Shown here piece by piece: positions 45,601 through 56,443 of a stretch of 64,000 nt of DNA (position 1 is its first letter; each line of letters begins with the position of its first letter). The stretch is from an uncultured Clostridia bacterium. Its GTDB lineage: Bacteria; Bacillota; Clostridia; TANB77; CAG-508. Where the stretch lies: assembly GCA_934154445.1 (NCBI GenBank), contig CAKPGC010000008.1, positions 12,055 through 76,054 of the forward strand, read 5' to 3'. The position numbers were made by a program, and so were the translations under genes. Under the pieces are notes generated by a model. The model was not told the DNA's origin. It made no database searches and was given only the letters and a program-made list of their open reading frames with translations.

Positions 45601-48600
45601 CCAAATTAATTTTTTTTGTTGGATTGCTAAATATTATATATGATAATATTTTTTGATAGTCTCTTATTTGGGTACCTTTTACTCTTAAATATCTACTTTG
45701 TGCTTCGTTTTTAGCCTTTGATACCTCAAATGCTTTTTGTATATTTTCTTCTATTTTATATTTCTTAATATTTTGGATTACTTTTTCTCTTTCTTCTCCC
45801 ACGGAAATAATTAAATTTATATTTGCTTTTTGTCCTGGTATTACTTTAAGAGTCCTTTTTAATGCGACTACTGGTTCTGTAACAAGTCCTATTTTTTTAG
45901 AAAACGGATTTGAATTTTTTACCATTTGTGGTATTCCAATATTTCCTCTTCCGAATGAACTTTCCCTCATCAATTTCGTATTCTAAATCACCAATTATTT
46001 CATTATGTGTGGATAAATTCACACACATATATATTTCTTTTTCTCTTGTCTCTCTTTTTCTTCTATTTACAATTATACTGTTTGTTTCATTTTCGTAATT
46101 AAACATTAAAAATAAATTATTAAATGCAGGATGTGCATAGTCTTGTTCTTTTCTTGAAAGAACTGGTTCAAAAAATGCTGTTATTTCTAGTATCTCTTCT
46201 TCGTTTCCAACATTTTCTAATGTTGCCTGTCTTATTTCAACCGAATCGTATGGTGATATTATTGTTTCAATTTTTGTTTTTATATTATCATTTATCATCT
46301 CTTGTTCTATTTTGTCTGGCATAAAACTTATCTGGTATTTATCGTTTGCATTATAATTTGAACTCCATATTTTTTTTGATTTTATATTTTTTATATTGAA
46401 AAATATTCCTTGTGGATAATCATCTGTATTTTTGAATCTATTAATATATTCCCCATTGTAAATACTTACTCCCTCACCTTTTTGGTTCATTGCCACAGAA
46501 TAATTTTCATTACTAATTACATTACCTCTAATTAATTTTTCATCGATTTTCTTATATGTGTCTTTTATATAATCCTCATAATCAACATATTTTAGTTTTT
46601 CAACTTTTTCTTTATTTTCTTTTGTAATTATTGCAGTTTCTGGCATTCTTTCTTGTAACAATATATTCACTGCACTTATGTCTGGATTTTTCATAAATCT
46701 TTTTTGTAAAATATTATTATTGAATAAATTGTTTATTGATAACAATATTAATCCTTGGTGATGGGCCATATATGTTTTTACAATGCTTGATTTTTCTCCT
46801 TTTTCTAATCGTTCTGGTGTAAAATCTATTGATTCATAAAATCCATATTTCCCATTCATTCCATATTGTTCAAGTTTTTTCAAATTTTGATACACTTCTT
46901 TTGGATAATCTGTTATAGCTAACACACTCCCATACGGAGCTACCACCATTTCATCAGCTAACCCTCTTTTTAATCCAAGCCAAGGAATTCCAAATGCCTT
47001 ATATTGATAATTTGAGTGCAAATCCTTTAAATTAAATGCTGCTTCTGATATTCCCCATGGTATTTGCAATTTTTTTGCATACTCTCTTTGACTCATAATC
47101 ATAAATTTACATGACTCGTCTAAAAGACTTCCTTTATATTTTGGAATATTTATGTTTGGCATCAAATATTCAAACGAAGTGCCTGACCATGATATTAATC
47201 CTTTGTATTTTCCTAATGTGGTTAACGTTCTACTCAATGAATTCCAATGTTTTGCTGGCACATCTTTTTTTGCTATTGCTATTAAACTTGCCTGTCTTGC
47301 TTCTGAAGCTAATAAATCATAATACGAATTTGTTAATTTATTTTCTTCTATATTGAACCCAGTGGAAAAAATCTGCTGTTCTCTTAAATATAATTTTGAA
47401 AAGTCGGTATTCTTTATTAATCTATCAACTATTTCTACTAAATCCTCTCTTTTTTTCTCTTCTAACCATGTTTTTATAACATATAGATATCCAACAAAAT
47501 TTCCACTATCAACTGTTGAAATGTATCTAGGAATTAAAGGCTCTTTTGTTTCTATATTATACCAATTATATAGATGTCCATTCCACTTTTGTAGACTATC
47601 AATTGTATAAATTATTTTTTCCAATATTTCTAAAGCTTTATCTAATTCTATATATCCTAAATCATTTGCAGAGATAACTGCCATCATTGATAATCCAATA
47701 TTCGTTGAAGATGTTCTTTTTACTATTTTATTTTTTCTATCTTCTTGATAGTTGTCTGGCATTAAATAATTATTATCTTGATTTAAATATTGATTAAAAA
47801 AATCCCATGTTTTTTTTCCTATTTTCAAAACATATTCTTGCTCTTTTAAAGTTAATACTTCTTTTGCCTGTTTTTCTTTATATTCCTTACTTATACTATA
47901 CATTATTAAAGGCGTTATAATCCATAAGACTCCAAGTATTATTGCCAAAACACTTCTATATTGAAAATAAATTATTAATGATATTATTCCTGTAAATACA
48001 TTTATATACATATTTTTATAATATGACATTATATCTGTTTTTGCTGATTTTTCAGCTTCTTCTGATGTTGTCCATTCTAATAAATTATTATGTGTAACCA
48101 TTAACCTGTAAATTGTTTTTCCAATTGCTTTTAATGATGAATATGCTTTATATGGCATGCATCCAACTGAAATAATTGTCCTTAAAAATATACCTTTTAC
48201 TCCTGATATTTGGGGTGTAAATGTTTTTTGTTTTTCCTCTCCATCTTTTCTTGCAATTATATAATTAAAAAATTCTAATATATATGGTATTATCTCAATC
48301 AATATTAATATCCAGTTTATTGCAGTTACGTTAATATTCAAAAATATTCTTAATATATTTATATAAAATAATGCTAGTAATATAGATACTTCAAACAGAC
48401 TTCTTCTTAAATTATCAAATATCTTATATTTTGATAATAAATTTAATGGGCTTTTATGACCTAGCCACCTTATTATCTGCCAGTCTCCCCTGATCCATCT
48501 TGTTAATCTATTCATAAAACTCATATATTTTGTTGGATATCCATCCATTAACATTACATCAGATACAAGACCACATCTTAAATAGCAGCCTTCTAATAAG

Positions 48601-50795
48601 TCATGACTTAATACTGTATTTTCTGGTATTCTATCTTTAAGAACTCTTGAAAATACTTTTAAATCATATATTCCTTTTCCTGTAAAAATTCCTTCTTTAA
48701 AATTATCTTGATATATGTCTGAAATAGCATTTGTATAGCTATCTATTCCTCCTGCTCCGGCAAAAATTTTTGTAAATAATGTTTTATAAATAATGTCTAG
48801 ATTTATTCCTACTCTTGGTTGCATTATACCATAACCATCTACAACTATATTCTTTTGCTTATCTATTATTGGTGTGTTTAGGATATGTGCCATAGCTCCT
48901 ACTAATTCCTGTGCTGAATTTAGTATCAGGTCAGTATCTGCATCTAATGTAATTATATATTTTATGCTTTTTAATACTTGTTTTGCTTCTTCATTTTCCA
49001 TAACTTCTTGCATAGTATTAATTTTAAAAGGATTTGTTTGATGTAATATAAATTCATTAAATTGGTTTAGCAAACCTCTTTTTCGTTCCCAGCCTAAATA
49101 ACTGTTTTCTTTTTCATTCCACAATCTTTCTCTATATATAAAACTAAATATTGGAAATCCTTTATTTGGATATTTCTTGTTTAATTTTTCTACTTGTTTT
49201 ATTCCTTCTTTGCTCACCTCTTCATCAAACTTTTCTTTTTTCAGACTACTTTGTGAACAATCCCCCAATAATGCAAAATAGAGATTCTCTGACTTGTTTG
49301 CTATATAATATCTTTCCAAGTGTTCCATCATTTCTTCAACTTTTTCTTTGCTTTTTAAAATTGTTGGAACAACTACAAACGTTGAATTTTCCTTATTTAT
49401 GCCATTTGAAAAATCCATTTTAGGGATTAACTTTGGTTTTACTGTTTTATTTAAAATATATTGCATTACTTGAATTATAACTTCGCTTGATGGTATCAAA
49501 AATAATATAAAACTCAATATTTGGATTTTATAATTTTGTATTCTTAAATTTAAAATATTACTTAATATGATTGATAATAATATACTAAAAATTATTACTG
49601 ACAAAATATACATTTTTGTTTTATTCTTTTCATTTTCTTCCTTTTTTGCACTATATTCTAATTTATCATATAATTTATTTATTCCTCTATCAATTAAATA
49701 ATATCCTATATGATTTTTTTTGCTTATTTCTTTTTCAGAGTTCTCCTCTGCTAATTCTAACATTTTTTTTGCAATGTATATTTCTGATATTTTTGTTTTT
49801 TTGCTTATTTCTTTTATTTTTCCTCTATAATAATCCTTTGTTTTATAATCCATCTTGCTATAAACTTGTGCTGGATCTTTTTTTAATATTTCTTCTACAC
49901 CATTGATTTTTTCAAATATTTCTAAAAAGTTAATTCTTTGTATTTCTTTTATACTTGTTATGCTATTTCCCATTAGTACCTTGTTTACTGCTATCTCAAA
50001 ATGTTCCTTTTTTATCACATCCGATACAGTTGTCCCTAGTTTTTCAACTACTTCTTCTAAAATATTCAAATATGCATTTGCTTTTTTTCCATATCTTTTT
50101 AAAATATATGACATATATTCTATAAATGAATATTTCGTATCCTGAAATAAATTTTCTTCAACTTTTTTAAAATTATTTTTATACTTTGATTGATTTTTAT
50201 CCTTATTTTCTATTAATCTCTCTGCAATACTTTCAGCCTTATATTTTTGAATTTGACTGCTATAAATCTTGCTACAACATTCTGTAATATTTTCTATTAT
50301 TGCAATTTGTAAAAATATTCCTATATTCCATATTTCATCCATGCTTAATGTTTTTTTATTTTGATAACTTTCTAGATAATCACTTAAGTTTTCCTTTTCT
50401 ATCTTACCATCCGAATAGGCAACAATTTCGGAAGCTAATACATATATTCTAGCAAATCCTTTATACTCTCCATTTGCTATTCCAACAAAATTTATATATT
50501 TTTTTAATGGTAATTCTTTTTGAATTTGTTTTACTGTTTCTTCTATTATATAAAAATTATCAAGTAACCATTCTCCTGCTGGATGTATATTTATCCCTAA
50601 TTTTAGATGTTCATTTAATAAATTGTATACTTCTTTTATTTTCTTAAAGTTCTCCATTAATACCGGTACTGGATATGTGTCTTTTTGTGTTTTTGATGTA
50701 ATACTATGGCTCGAAGCTATCTTTTCTAAGTGTTTTTGTAATTGTATTTTTTCTAACATCGTGCCTGTTATTTTTAGTTTCTTATTTTCTTTCAA
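42674..50795 (-). CDS. Cyclic beta-1,2-glucan synthase (NdvB/Cgs type), needs +1 frameshift at CGG
   Basis: About 2,706 residues as one protein when a C is dropped at 45,953; without it there are two frames of 1,632 and about 1,099 residues. Family members are single proteins of about 2,800. The first part has TM helices, a GT84 glycosyltransferase (TLDADTDL, SHDLLEG, RWIRGDWQ) and a glucoamylase-like domain. Across the shift it reads EIDEGKFI-G-RGNIGIPQM, followed by KKIGLVTEPVVALKRTLKV. The last part is a GH94 phosphorylase-like domain (GAYGFRDQLQDTL, DVEHWWHEE, GSGDWNDGF). It would make cyclic or linear beta-1,2-glucans. Confidence 0.88.
45951..45953 (-). other. CGG +1 recoding site in the glucan synthase
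   Basis: Zero frame reads TTC ATT CGG AAG AGG and stops 18 codons on. Dropping C gives ATT GGA AGA GGA AAT, reading FIGRGN, the family motif. Confidence 0.88.
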
Positions 50796-50867
50796 AAAAA
50801 TTCCACTCCTTGCAAATACGTTTTACACATATTGTTTGCAAAAACTGAAATTTTATACAACAAAGGA

Positions 50868-50890
50868 AAAAGACGCTAACTGCGTCTTCT
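50868..50890 (-). terminator. Terminator of the small membrane-protein gene
   Basis: GACGC and GCGTC form a short stem followed on the minus strand by TTTTT. The stop codon is inside. Confidence 0.7.
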
Positions 50891-51133
50891 TCTTTCATGC
50901 AAGCATCTACTTAAGTATGTAATACCTTCTTGTGCAAGCCAAGATCCAGCAAATGCCAATATGAACATCAATCCATATAATGGGTACCTTAACAAGTGAT
51001 TTCCTGGTAGAAAAGTACCTGAAAAGTACATAAAGATTATAAATGCAATTCCTCCTAAAGTAATTGCTGAACCAAGGATAATATAAATCCATGCTCGCAT
51101 AATTTTTTTTCTGTTTTCCCGTAATGTTTTCAT
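50876..51133 (-). CDS. Small two-helix membrane protein
   Basis: 85 residues from the ATG at 51133, 10 bases after AAAGGA. Two hydrophobic segments (WIYIILGSAITLGGIAFIIF, YGLMFILAFAGSWLA) and an Arg-rich end (HERRRRS). Codon 5 is CGG and must be read as Arg in the normal frame, since both membrane helices lie in it. Unknown function. Confidence 0.7.
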   Translation of the reverse strand: MKTLRENRKKIMRAWIYIILGSAITLGGIAFIIFMYFSGTFLPGNHLLRYPLYGLMFILAFAGSWLAQEGITYLSRCLHERRRRS

Positions 51134-51313
51134 AATTAAAATGTCCTTTCTTCTGATGGCTATATAACTAGCCATGTTTATTTGCTACTAGCTACTTATA
51201 TTATAGCACTTTTTAATAAAAAATGCAAAATATAGCAATTTTTGACTTTTCTTTACATATTATATAATAATCAAACATTATGTTTGAAAAGATATGGAAA
51301 GGATGTATGTATT

Positions 51314-51754
51314 ATGGAAATGGATGGTAAAAAACCTTGTTGTCCTATATTAGATGTTGATGGTGTTATTTCAGGTGGAAAACAATTCGATTTAGATATT
51401 ACTTTACCAGAAGATAATAGAGATGTTATATATGGTATTATAAAAGATTGTTTCAAAGAGCCTGTACGTGATGCTGTTGTTAAGTTAACTGAAATCGTAT
51501 ATGATTGTGGTAAAGAGGAAAGAAGACCTATTGGTCACACTTTTACAGATAAAGAAGGAGAATTTGTTTTTGGTCCTCTTTGTCCTGACAGACACTATGC
51601 AATACAAATTTGGGCAAATGCTACAAAGAAAATAAAAATATGTAGTAAATGTCATCATGAAGGAAAATGCTTAAAAGGTGATAAACACGAAAAATGTGAT
51701 TGTTTTATAGATGATGAAAAACATTGTGATAGAGAAGAAACTTCTGAAAAATAG
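51314..51754 (+). CDS. Cysteine-rich protein with carboxypeptidase-regulatory-like (Cna-B) domain
   Basis: 146 residues from the ATG at 51314, 10 bases after AAAGGA. The middle (VIYGIIKDCFKEPVRDAVVKLTE, HTFTDKEGEFVFGPLCPDRHYAIQIWA) is a beta-sandwich of the carboxypeptidase-regulatory type. The C-terminus is Cys/His/Lys-rich (CSKCHHEGKC, CDCFIDDEKHCD). Similar small proteins occur in sporulating Clostridia; no signal peptide is visible. A strong terminator follows. Confidence 0.75.
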   Translation: MEMDGKKPCCPILDVDGVISGGKQFDLDITLPEDNRDVIYGIIKDCFKEPVRDAVVKLTEIVYDCGKEERRPIGHTFTDKEGEFVFGPLCPDRHYAIQIWANATKKIKICSKCHHEGKCLKGDKHEKCDCFIDDEKHCDREETSEK

Positions 51755-51767
51755 TTAAATTCATCTT

Positions 51768-51810
51768 AAAAAGTTGTCAAAAAGGAGCATCCCTTTTGAC
51801 AACTTTTTTA
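51768..51810. terminator. Repeat-family terminator between convergent genes
   Basis: AAAAGTTGTCAAAAAGG and CCTTTTGACAACTTTT form a long stem. Same family as the hairpins at 8,967 and 57,834. Confidence 0.88.
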
Positions 51811-51948
51811 TATTATTCCCATTTTTTTAGCAAATTGTTTTCCTTTTTTTATCATCTTTTTTTTATTCATCATATTTGAATCGTTGTACATCATAATTAA
51901 GCCTGTAGTAACTAATCCACCTATTATTAGACCCTTTGTAAATTTCAT
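51808..51948 (-). CDS. 46-residue small membrane-associated protein
   Basis: Starts MKFTKGLIIGGLVTTGLIMMY and ends with a basic helix MIKKGKQFAKKMGII. AAAGGA precedes the ATG by 10 bases. The hydrophobic start and Lys-rich tail resemble small YtxH-like proteins of Firmicutes, but the match is only by pattern. Its stop lies in the tail of the shared terminator. Confidence 0.65.
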   Translation of the reverse strand: MKFTKGLIIGGLVTTGLIMMYNDSNMMNKKKMIKKGKQFAKKMGII

Positions 51949-51970
51949 ATTTATCAATCCTTTCTATTTT

Positions 51971-52354
51971 TTAGTTATTATTTCTAATTTTGTTTTTTTT
52001 ATTCTCTTTTACAATGGTATATATTTCATGAATAGCAATTACTGCCAAAAAAATTCCGAAAAATTTTCTTAGAGTTTTTACATCAGTGTGAATTGATAAA
52101 TTTGCTCCTATAATTGCTCCCAGTATTCCAAATATTGATATTATTGTAGCTGATTTTAAATCAATATTTTTATTTTTTATATTTACTATTATTGCTACAA
52201 TAGATGTTGGTATAAAAAATATTAAATTAGTAGCTTGAGCTATATGTTGTTCAAGACCACATAAAAATGTTAATAAAAATATTAAAATAGTTCCTCCACC
52301 CATTCCTGTTCCACTTACTATTCCAGAAATGAGTCCTATTAATATTTCTCTCAT
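51971..52354 (-). CDS. Half-size TauE/SafE-family membrane protein (A)
   Basis: 127 residues with about four membrane helices and the family N-motif GLISGIVSGTGMGGGTILIF. Full-length members have about 250 residues and two such halves. A second half is encoded at 52,679. The two may assemble as a pair to move anions such as sulfite across the membrane; this is inferred from the family. AAAGGA precedes the ATG. Confidence 0.8.
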   Translation of the reverse strand: MREILIGLISGIVSGTGMGGGTILIFLLTFLCGLEQHIAQATNLIFFIPTSIVAIIVNIKNKNIDLKSATIISIFGILGAIIGANLSIHTDVKTLRKFFGIFLAVIAIHEIYTIVKENKKNKIRNNN

Positions 52355-52357
52355 CTA

Positions 52358-52570
52358 TTATTCCTTTCTTTTATTCTCTCTTATTGTTCTAAACATACTT
52401 TCTGCAATATTTGTCACACATCTATCACATTTAAGCATTTGGCTTATTATTAATATTCTAAGATTTTCATCTTCTATATTATCTGCTAAATCTAAAAACT
52501 TTTGTAGTTCAAATAAATATTGAGAATTTTTATTTTTCCAATTATTTTCTTCGATTATATTTTTATTCAT
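52358..52570 (-). CDS. Small helical protein between TauE/SafE halves
   Basis: 70 residues, GAAGG before the ATG, 3 bases before the following TauE half. It is amphipathic and contains one CDRC pair (MLKCDRCVTNIAESMF). I recognise no family. Its placement between two half-transporters on one transcript suggests a shared function. Confidence 0.6.
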   Translation of the reverse strand: MNKNIIEENNWKNKNSQYLFELQKFLDLADNIEDENLRILIISQMLKCDRCVTNIAESMFRTIRENKRKE

Positions 52571-52678
52571 TATTACCTTCCTTCTAAAAATCGACTATTA
52601 TATTATTATAATTTTTGACATTTTTTTAATTTTTCTTCATAAAAAAGCTATTTTATTTTATAAACTTATATTATATAT

Positions 52679-53039
52679 TTATTTAAGTATCATTTTTATT
52701 GATACATATATTAAAAATATAGTAAATGCAATTTTTAATATTTTTTCTGGTAATTTCTTTAGCAGTTTTGCACCAATATACCCTCCTATTGCTCCTCCTA
52801 TGCCACATAAAATTGCTGTTTTCCAATCAATAAAGTTCCCCTTATAATAGAAGAAACTGCTTGTTATAACCATCGGCAATATGCAAAATACTGATGTTCC
52901 TCTTGCTTTTTGTGACTCCATGTCCAACATATACATGAATCCAGGAACTAATATTAATCCTCCTCCAGTTGAAAAGAATCCGGCTTACCAGTCCTGCTAA
53001 AAATCCAATTATTATTTGTTTAATATATTTTTTTAACAT
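52679..53039 (-). CDS. Half-size TauE/SafE-family membrane protein (B), needs +1 frameshift at CGG
   Basis: 119 residues with a C dropped at 52,982. The ATG at 53039 begins MLKKYIKQIIIGFLAGLVS; then CGG. After the shift GFFSTGGGLILVPGFMYMLD follows, the conserved GxxSGxxxxGGG motif that the zero frame destroys. The rest has three further membrane helices (VFCILPMVITSSFFYY, GGAIGGYIGAKLL, IAFTIFLIYVSI). AGTAGG upstream lies in the rarA terminator stem. First of a three-gene set with 52,358 and 51,971. Confidence 0.82.
52980..52982 (-). other. CGG +1 recoding site in TauE/SafE half B
   Basis: Zero frame reads GTA AGC CGG ATT CTT. Dropping C gives AGC GGA TTC TTT TCA, reading SGFFS, the family motif. 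Confidence 0.85.
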
Positions 53040-53042
53040 AAA

Positions 53043-53067
53043 AAAACCTACTTTTATAGTAGGTTTT
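53043..53067 (-). terminator. Terminator of rarA
   Basis: AAAACCTAC and GTAGGTTTT form a hairpin with T residues on the minus strand. It lies between the rarA stop and the next start. Confidence 0.75.
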
Positions 53068-53082
53068 CCATTTTTTTATATT

Positions 53083-54324
53083 TTAATCAATATTTTCATC
53101 TTTTATATAATATTTTGTTCCTAACATTTTGTCAGGTAAATATTGTTGTTCTACCCAATGTCCTGGGAAGTCATGTGGATATAAGTATCCTTCGTGATAT
53201 CCTAGTTTTTTCATTTCTTCTATTGGTGCATTTCTTATATGCATTGGAATTGTTCCAGTATCTTTATTGGCAACATCTTCTAGTGCTTTGTTTATTGCCA
53301 TATAACTTGCGTTTGATTTTTTTGATGTTGCTACATATATTGCCGCTTCTGAAAGTAATATTCTAGCTTCTGGCATTCCGATAGAATGCACTGCTTGCAT
53401 TGCAGCATTTGCAACCACTAATGCATTTGGATTTGCCATTCCCACATCTTCTGAAGCGCATATAGCAATCCTTCTTGCTAAAAACATTGGATCTTCTCCT
53501 CCATTTAATGCTCTGGCTAAATAAAATACAGCTGCATCAGGATCTGATCCCCTCATAGATTTTATAAATGCACTGATATTGTCGTAATGCGTGTCTCCAT
53601 TCTTATCAAATATAGCTTTTCGGCTTTGGACACAATTTTTTATTACATTGTCTGTTATATGAATGTAGCCATCGCTTTCCATATTTGTTGTTAATACTGC
53701 AATTTCTAATCCATTTAGTGCTGTTCTAACATCTCCATTTGATATACTTGCTAATTTTCTTAATGTTTCATCTTCTATTTTTATATTATACTCACCTAGG
53801 GCATCTTTTCTATTGATTGCATTTTTCAATATTGTATAAATATTATCCTCAGTTAATGGTTCTAGTTTTATAACCATTGATCTTGATATTAAAGCTTTAT
53901 TTACTTCGAAATATGGATTTTCTGTCGTTGCTCCTATTAAAATTATTAAACCATTCTCAACATAAGGAAGTAAAGCATCTTGTTGCAATTTATTAAATCT
54001 ATGTATTTCATCTATAAATAAAATACTTTTTCCTATTGGGTTTATCATATAATTTTTAGTTTCTTCTATTACTTTCTTTATATCTGATACTCCGGCTGTA
54101 ACGGCGTTTATTTTATAAAATTTGTATTTGGTTGTTTCGCTTATTACTTTTGCAAGTGATGTTTTTCCACATCCCGGAGGCCCAAACAATATAATACTAG
54201 ATAATCTATCCGCTTTTATTGTTCTATATAATATTTTATCTTTTCCTAATACATGTTCTTGCCCTACATATTCTTCTAATGTTTTTGGTCTCATTCTATA
54301 TGCTAGTGGTTCATTACTATTCAT
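53083..54324 (-). CDS. rarA: Replication-associated recombination ATPase RarA (MgsA)
   Basis: 413 residues. AAA+ with Walker A FGPPGCGKTSLAK near residue 49, Walker B ILFIDEIHRF near 105 and GATTENPYFEVNKALISR sensor region. The C-terminal tetramerisation domain contains SDPDAAVFYLARALNGGEDP. It acts at stalled forks. Preceded by ruvA on the same strand. Confidence 0.95.
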   Translation of the reverse strand: MNSNEPLAYRMRPKTLEEYVGQEHVLGKDKILYRTIKADRLSSIILFGPPGCGKTSLAKVISETTKYKFYKINAVTAGVSDIKKVIEETKNYMINPIGKSILFIDEIHRFNKLQQDALLPYVENGLIILIGATTENPYFEVNKALISRSMVIKLEPLTEDNIYTILKNAINRKDALGEYNIKIEDETLRKLASISNGDVRTALNGLEIAVLTTNMESDGYIHITDNVIKNCVQSRKAIFDKNGDTHYDNISAFIKSMRGSDPDAAVFYLARALNGGEDPMFLARRIAICASEDVGMANPNALVVANAAMQAVHSIGMPEARILLSEAAIYVATSKKSNASYMAINKALEDVANKDTGTIPMHIRNAPIEEMKKLGYHEGYLYPHDFPGHWVEQQYLPDKMLGTKYYIKDENID

Positions 54325-54371
54325 TATTTCTTCTCCTTAGAGCAGATCAAAATTTGTTTTTTTGCTCCTTT

Positions 54372-55001
54372 TTATTTTCCTAAGATTGACAATCCTTTTC
54401 TTATTAATTCTTCTGTTGTCATATTTTCTTTTACTAATTTATCAAATGCTTTTTCAATTTCCTTTTTATTATATCCTAGTACTTGAAGTGCTGCCATTGC
54501 TTCGTTAATTTTTTCTTCATTCTCTATCTTCTCTTCAAGTTTTGTTTTTATTGAATTTGGTTCTTTTGAAGCCTTGGTTAATTCTTGAATTTGTTGTTCT
54601 TTTTTCATTTTATCCTTTAGTTCTAGAATTATTCTTTGTGCTGATTTTGCTCCTATTCCTGGTATCTGAGTTAGCATTTTTACATCTTCAGATATTATTG
54701 CTAATGCAAATTCCGTTGGTTCACATACATCAAGCATTGTTATTGCTGTTTTAGCTCCTATTCCGCTTACAGATATTAATAACTCAAACATTCTTAATTC
54801 CTCTAATGTGTTAAATCCAAATATACTTATGTCATCTTCTCTAACTTTATAGTAAGTGTGGACTTTAACCGTGTCTCCAATATTCCCTAATTTTTCTATT
54901 CCTGAATCTGACATGAATATCTTATATCCAAGTCCTCCTACATCAATTACAATGTATCCTGTCATTTTCATATCTAGTATCCCTTTTATATATGCTAACA
55001 T
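54372..55001 (-). CDS. ruvA: Holliday junction protein RuvA
   Basis: 209 residues. N-terminal OB-fold (MLAYIKGILDMK, VDVGGLGYKI-type), helix-hairpin-helix motifs (LISVSGIGAKTA, LTQIPGIGAKSAQRII) and the C-terminal RuvB-binding domain (EAMAALQVLGYNKKEIEKAF). ruvB is not next to it in this window, which is unusual. Upstream lies the HD hydrolase, 11 bases away. Confidence 0.95.
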   Translation of the reverse strand: MLAYIKGILDMKMTGYIVIDVGGLGYKIFMSDSGIEKLGNIGDTVKVHTYYKVREDDISIFGFNTLEELRMFELLISVSGIGAKTAITMLDVCEPTEFALAIISEDVKMLTQIPGIGAKSAQRIILELKDKMKKEQQIQELTKASKEPNSIKTKLEEKIENEEKINEAMAALQVLGYNKKEIEKAFDKLVKENMTTEELIRKGLSILGK

Positions 55002-55012
55002 AATATCCTCCT

Positions 55013-55567
55013 TTATATATCATAAAAATATGTTGCTTCTAAGTCAGCTTCATGCATTAATAATGCTAAAGGATATTTTTTATATGCTGCACCTATTGTG
55101 TTATATAATTCTTTTGGTTCTGTATATCCCATGTGCCAACGAATTGCATATTTTTCTTCTGGTGTTAATTTTATATATTCTGTTATCATCATTACTGATT
55201 TTTCTCCATGTCCATAAGGTATTGTATCTTCTATAGTATAGTAAGGCACTTTTTCCCATACTCCTAATGCATTTTTTGCATTTCTATAATCTATTTTATA
55301 GAAGTTTGCTTTGCATAAATCATGTAATAATGGCACTATTATTAATGTCTCTGGATTTACTTCTATTGGTTCTATGTTTGTTTCTACTTTGTGTTTTAAT
55401 ATTTCATATACTTTCATGCTATGCTCTACAAGTCCTCCCTCATAGTCTCCATGAAATCTAGTACTTGCTGGTGCTTTAAAGAAGTCTGTTTTTTCTATAA
55501 ATTCTATTAAATCTTCTATTCCTTCTCTTTTTACTTGTCTTAATAATTTTAAAAATTGTTCCTTCAT
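55013..55567 (-). CDS. HD-domain hydrolase
   Basis: 184 residues with the HD signature HGDYEGGLVEHSMKVYEIL, LLHDLCK (the HD pair near residue 88) and HEADLEATYF. Metal-dependent phosphohydrolase; substrate unknown. It ends 11 bases before ruvA and may share its transcript. Confidence 0.88.
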   Translation of the reverse strand: MKEQFLKLLRQVKREGIEDLIEFIEKTDFFKAPASTRFHGDYEGGLVEHSMKVYEILKHKVETNIEPIEVNPETLIIVPLLHDLCKANFYKIDYRNAKNALGVWEKVPYYTIEDTIPYGHGEKSVMMITEYIKLTPEEKYAIRWHMGYTEPKELYNTIGAAYKKYPLALLMHEADLEATYFYDI

Positions 55568-55688
55568 TTTTCCCTACTTCCTTATTTTTTCTCATTATAT
55601 ATTTTTGCTTATTATATAAATATAAGCAAAAAATGTCAATAGAGTTTTGCAAATTTTTGTTTGTTTTAATTTTGAAGATTTGGACATT

Positions 55689-55718
55689 TTGACATATTAA
55701 TATATTTTATTGTATAAT
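55689..55718 (+). promoter_or_regulatory. Sigma-A promoter of the glycosyltransferase gene
   Basis: TTGACA and TATAAT are perfect, with an 18-base spacer, 31 bases before the ATG. Confidence 0.8.
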
Positions 55719-55748
55719 ATATGCAAACATAAAGAAAGGTTTAAAAAA

Positions 55749-56435
55749 ATGAAATTTATAAGAAAATTAGTTGTTTCATTAATTATATTAATTATTATAA
55801 TTTGTTCAATTTTATTTTTGATTGGTCATTCATATTATTCAAAAGCTTTAAAAGAAAAACCACTAATCACGAGAATTGATGAAATTACAAGTAAAGAAAA
55901 ATTTGTAAAGTTTCAGGATATGTCATCTTATTATAGAAATGCTGTAATAAGTGTTGAAGACCATAGATTTTATGACCACGGACCTGTTGATTTTATTGCA
56001 ATTGCAAGAGCTATTTTTACAAATATAAAAAATGGTGAACTTCAAGAAGGTGGAAGTACAATAACTCAACAAGTTGCAAAAAACGTAGTTTTTAACCAAG
56101 AAGCAACTTGGATTAGAAAAATTGCTGAAATTTTTGCAGCCTATGATTTGGAAAAGAATTATACTAAAAATGAGATATTTGAAATATATGTAAATACTTC
56201 ATATTTTGGAGATGGTTATTATGGTATATATGAAGCAAGTTACGGATATTATAATAAATCTCCAAAAGATTTAAATTTGGACGAGTCTTCTATGCTTGCT
56301 GGTGTACCAAATGCTCCATCAGTTTATGCACCTACCGTTAATCCAGATTTGGCAAAAAAGCGACAATATCATGTTATAAATACAATGCTTGAATATGGTT
56401 ATATAACTAAAGATGAAGCTTTATCAATTAAATAA
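55749..56435 (+). CDS. Monofunctional peptidoglycan glycosyltransferase (GT51, MtgA-type)
   Basis: 228 residues from the ATG at 55749 with AAAGG upstream. TM at residues 5-28. The GT51 motifs are complete: SVEDHRFYDHGPVDFIAIARA with catalytic Glu, GGSTITQQVAKN, WIRKIAEIFAAYDLEKNYTKNEIFEIYVN and LAGVPNAPSVYAP. It polymerises lipid II into glycan strands. A terminator follows, then the deacetylase gene. Confidence 0.93.
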   Translation: MKFIRKLVVSLIILIIIICSILFLIGHSYYSKALKEKPLITRIDEITSKEKFVKFQDMSSYYRNAVISVEDHRFYDHGPVDFIAIARAIFTNIKNGELQEGGSTITQQVAKNVVFNQEATWIRKIAEIFAAYDLEKNYTKNEIFEIYVNTSYFGDGYYGIYEASYGYYNKSPKDLNLDESSMLAGVPNAPSVYAPTVNPDLAKKRQYHVINTMLEYGYITKDEALSIK

Positions 56436-56443
56436 TGTATTTT

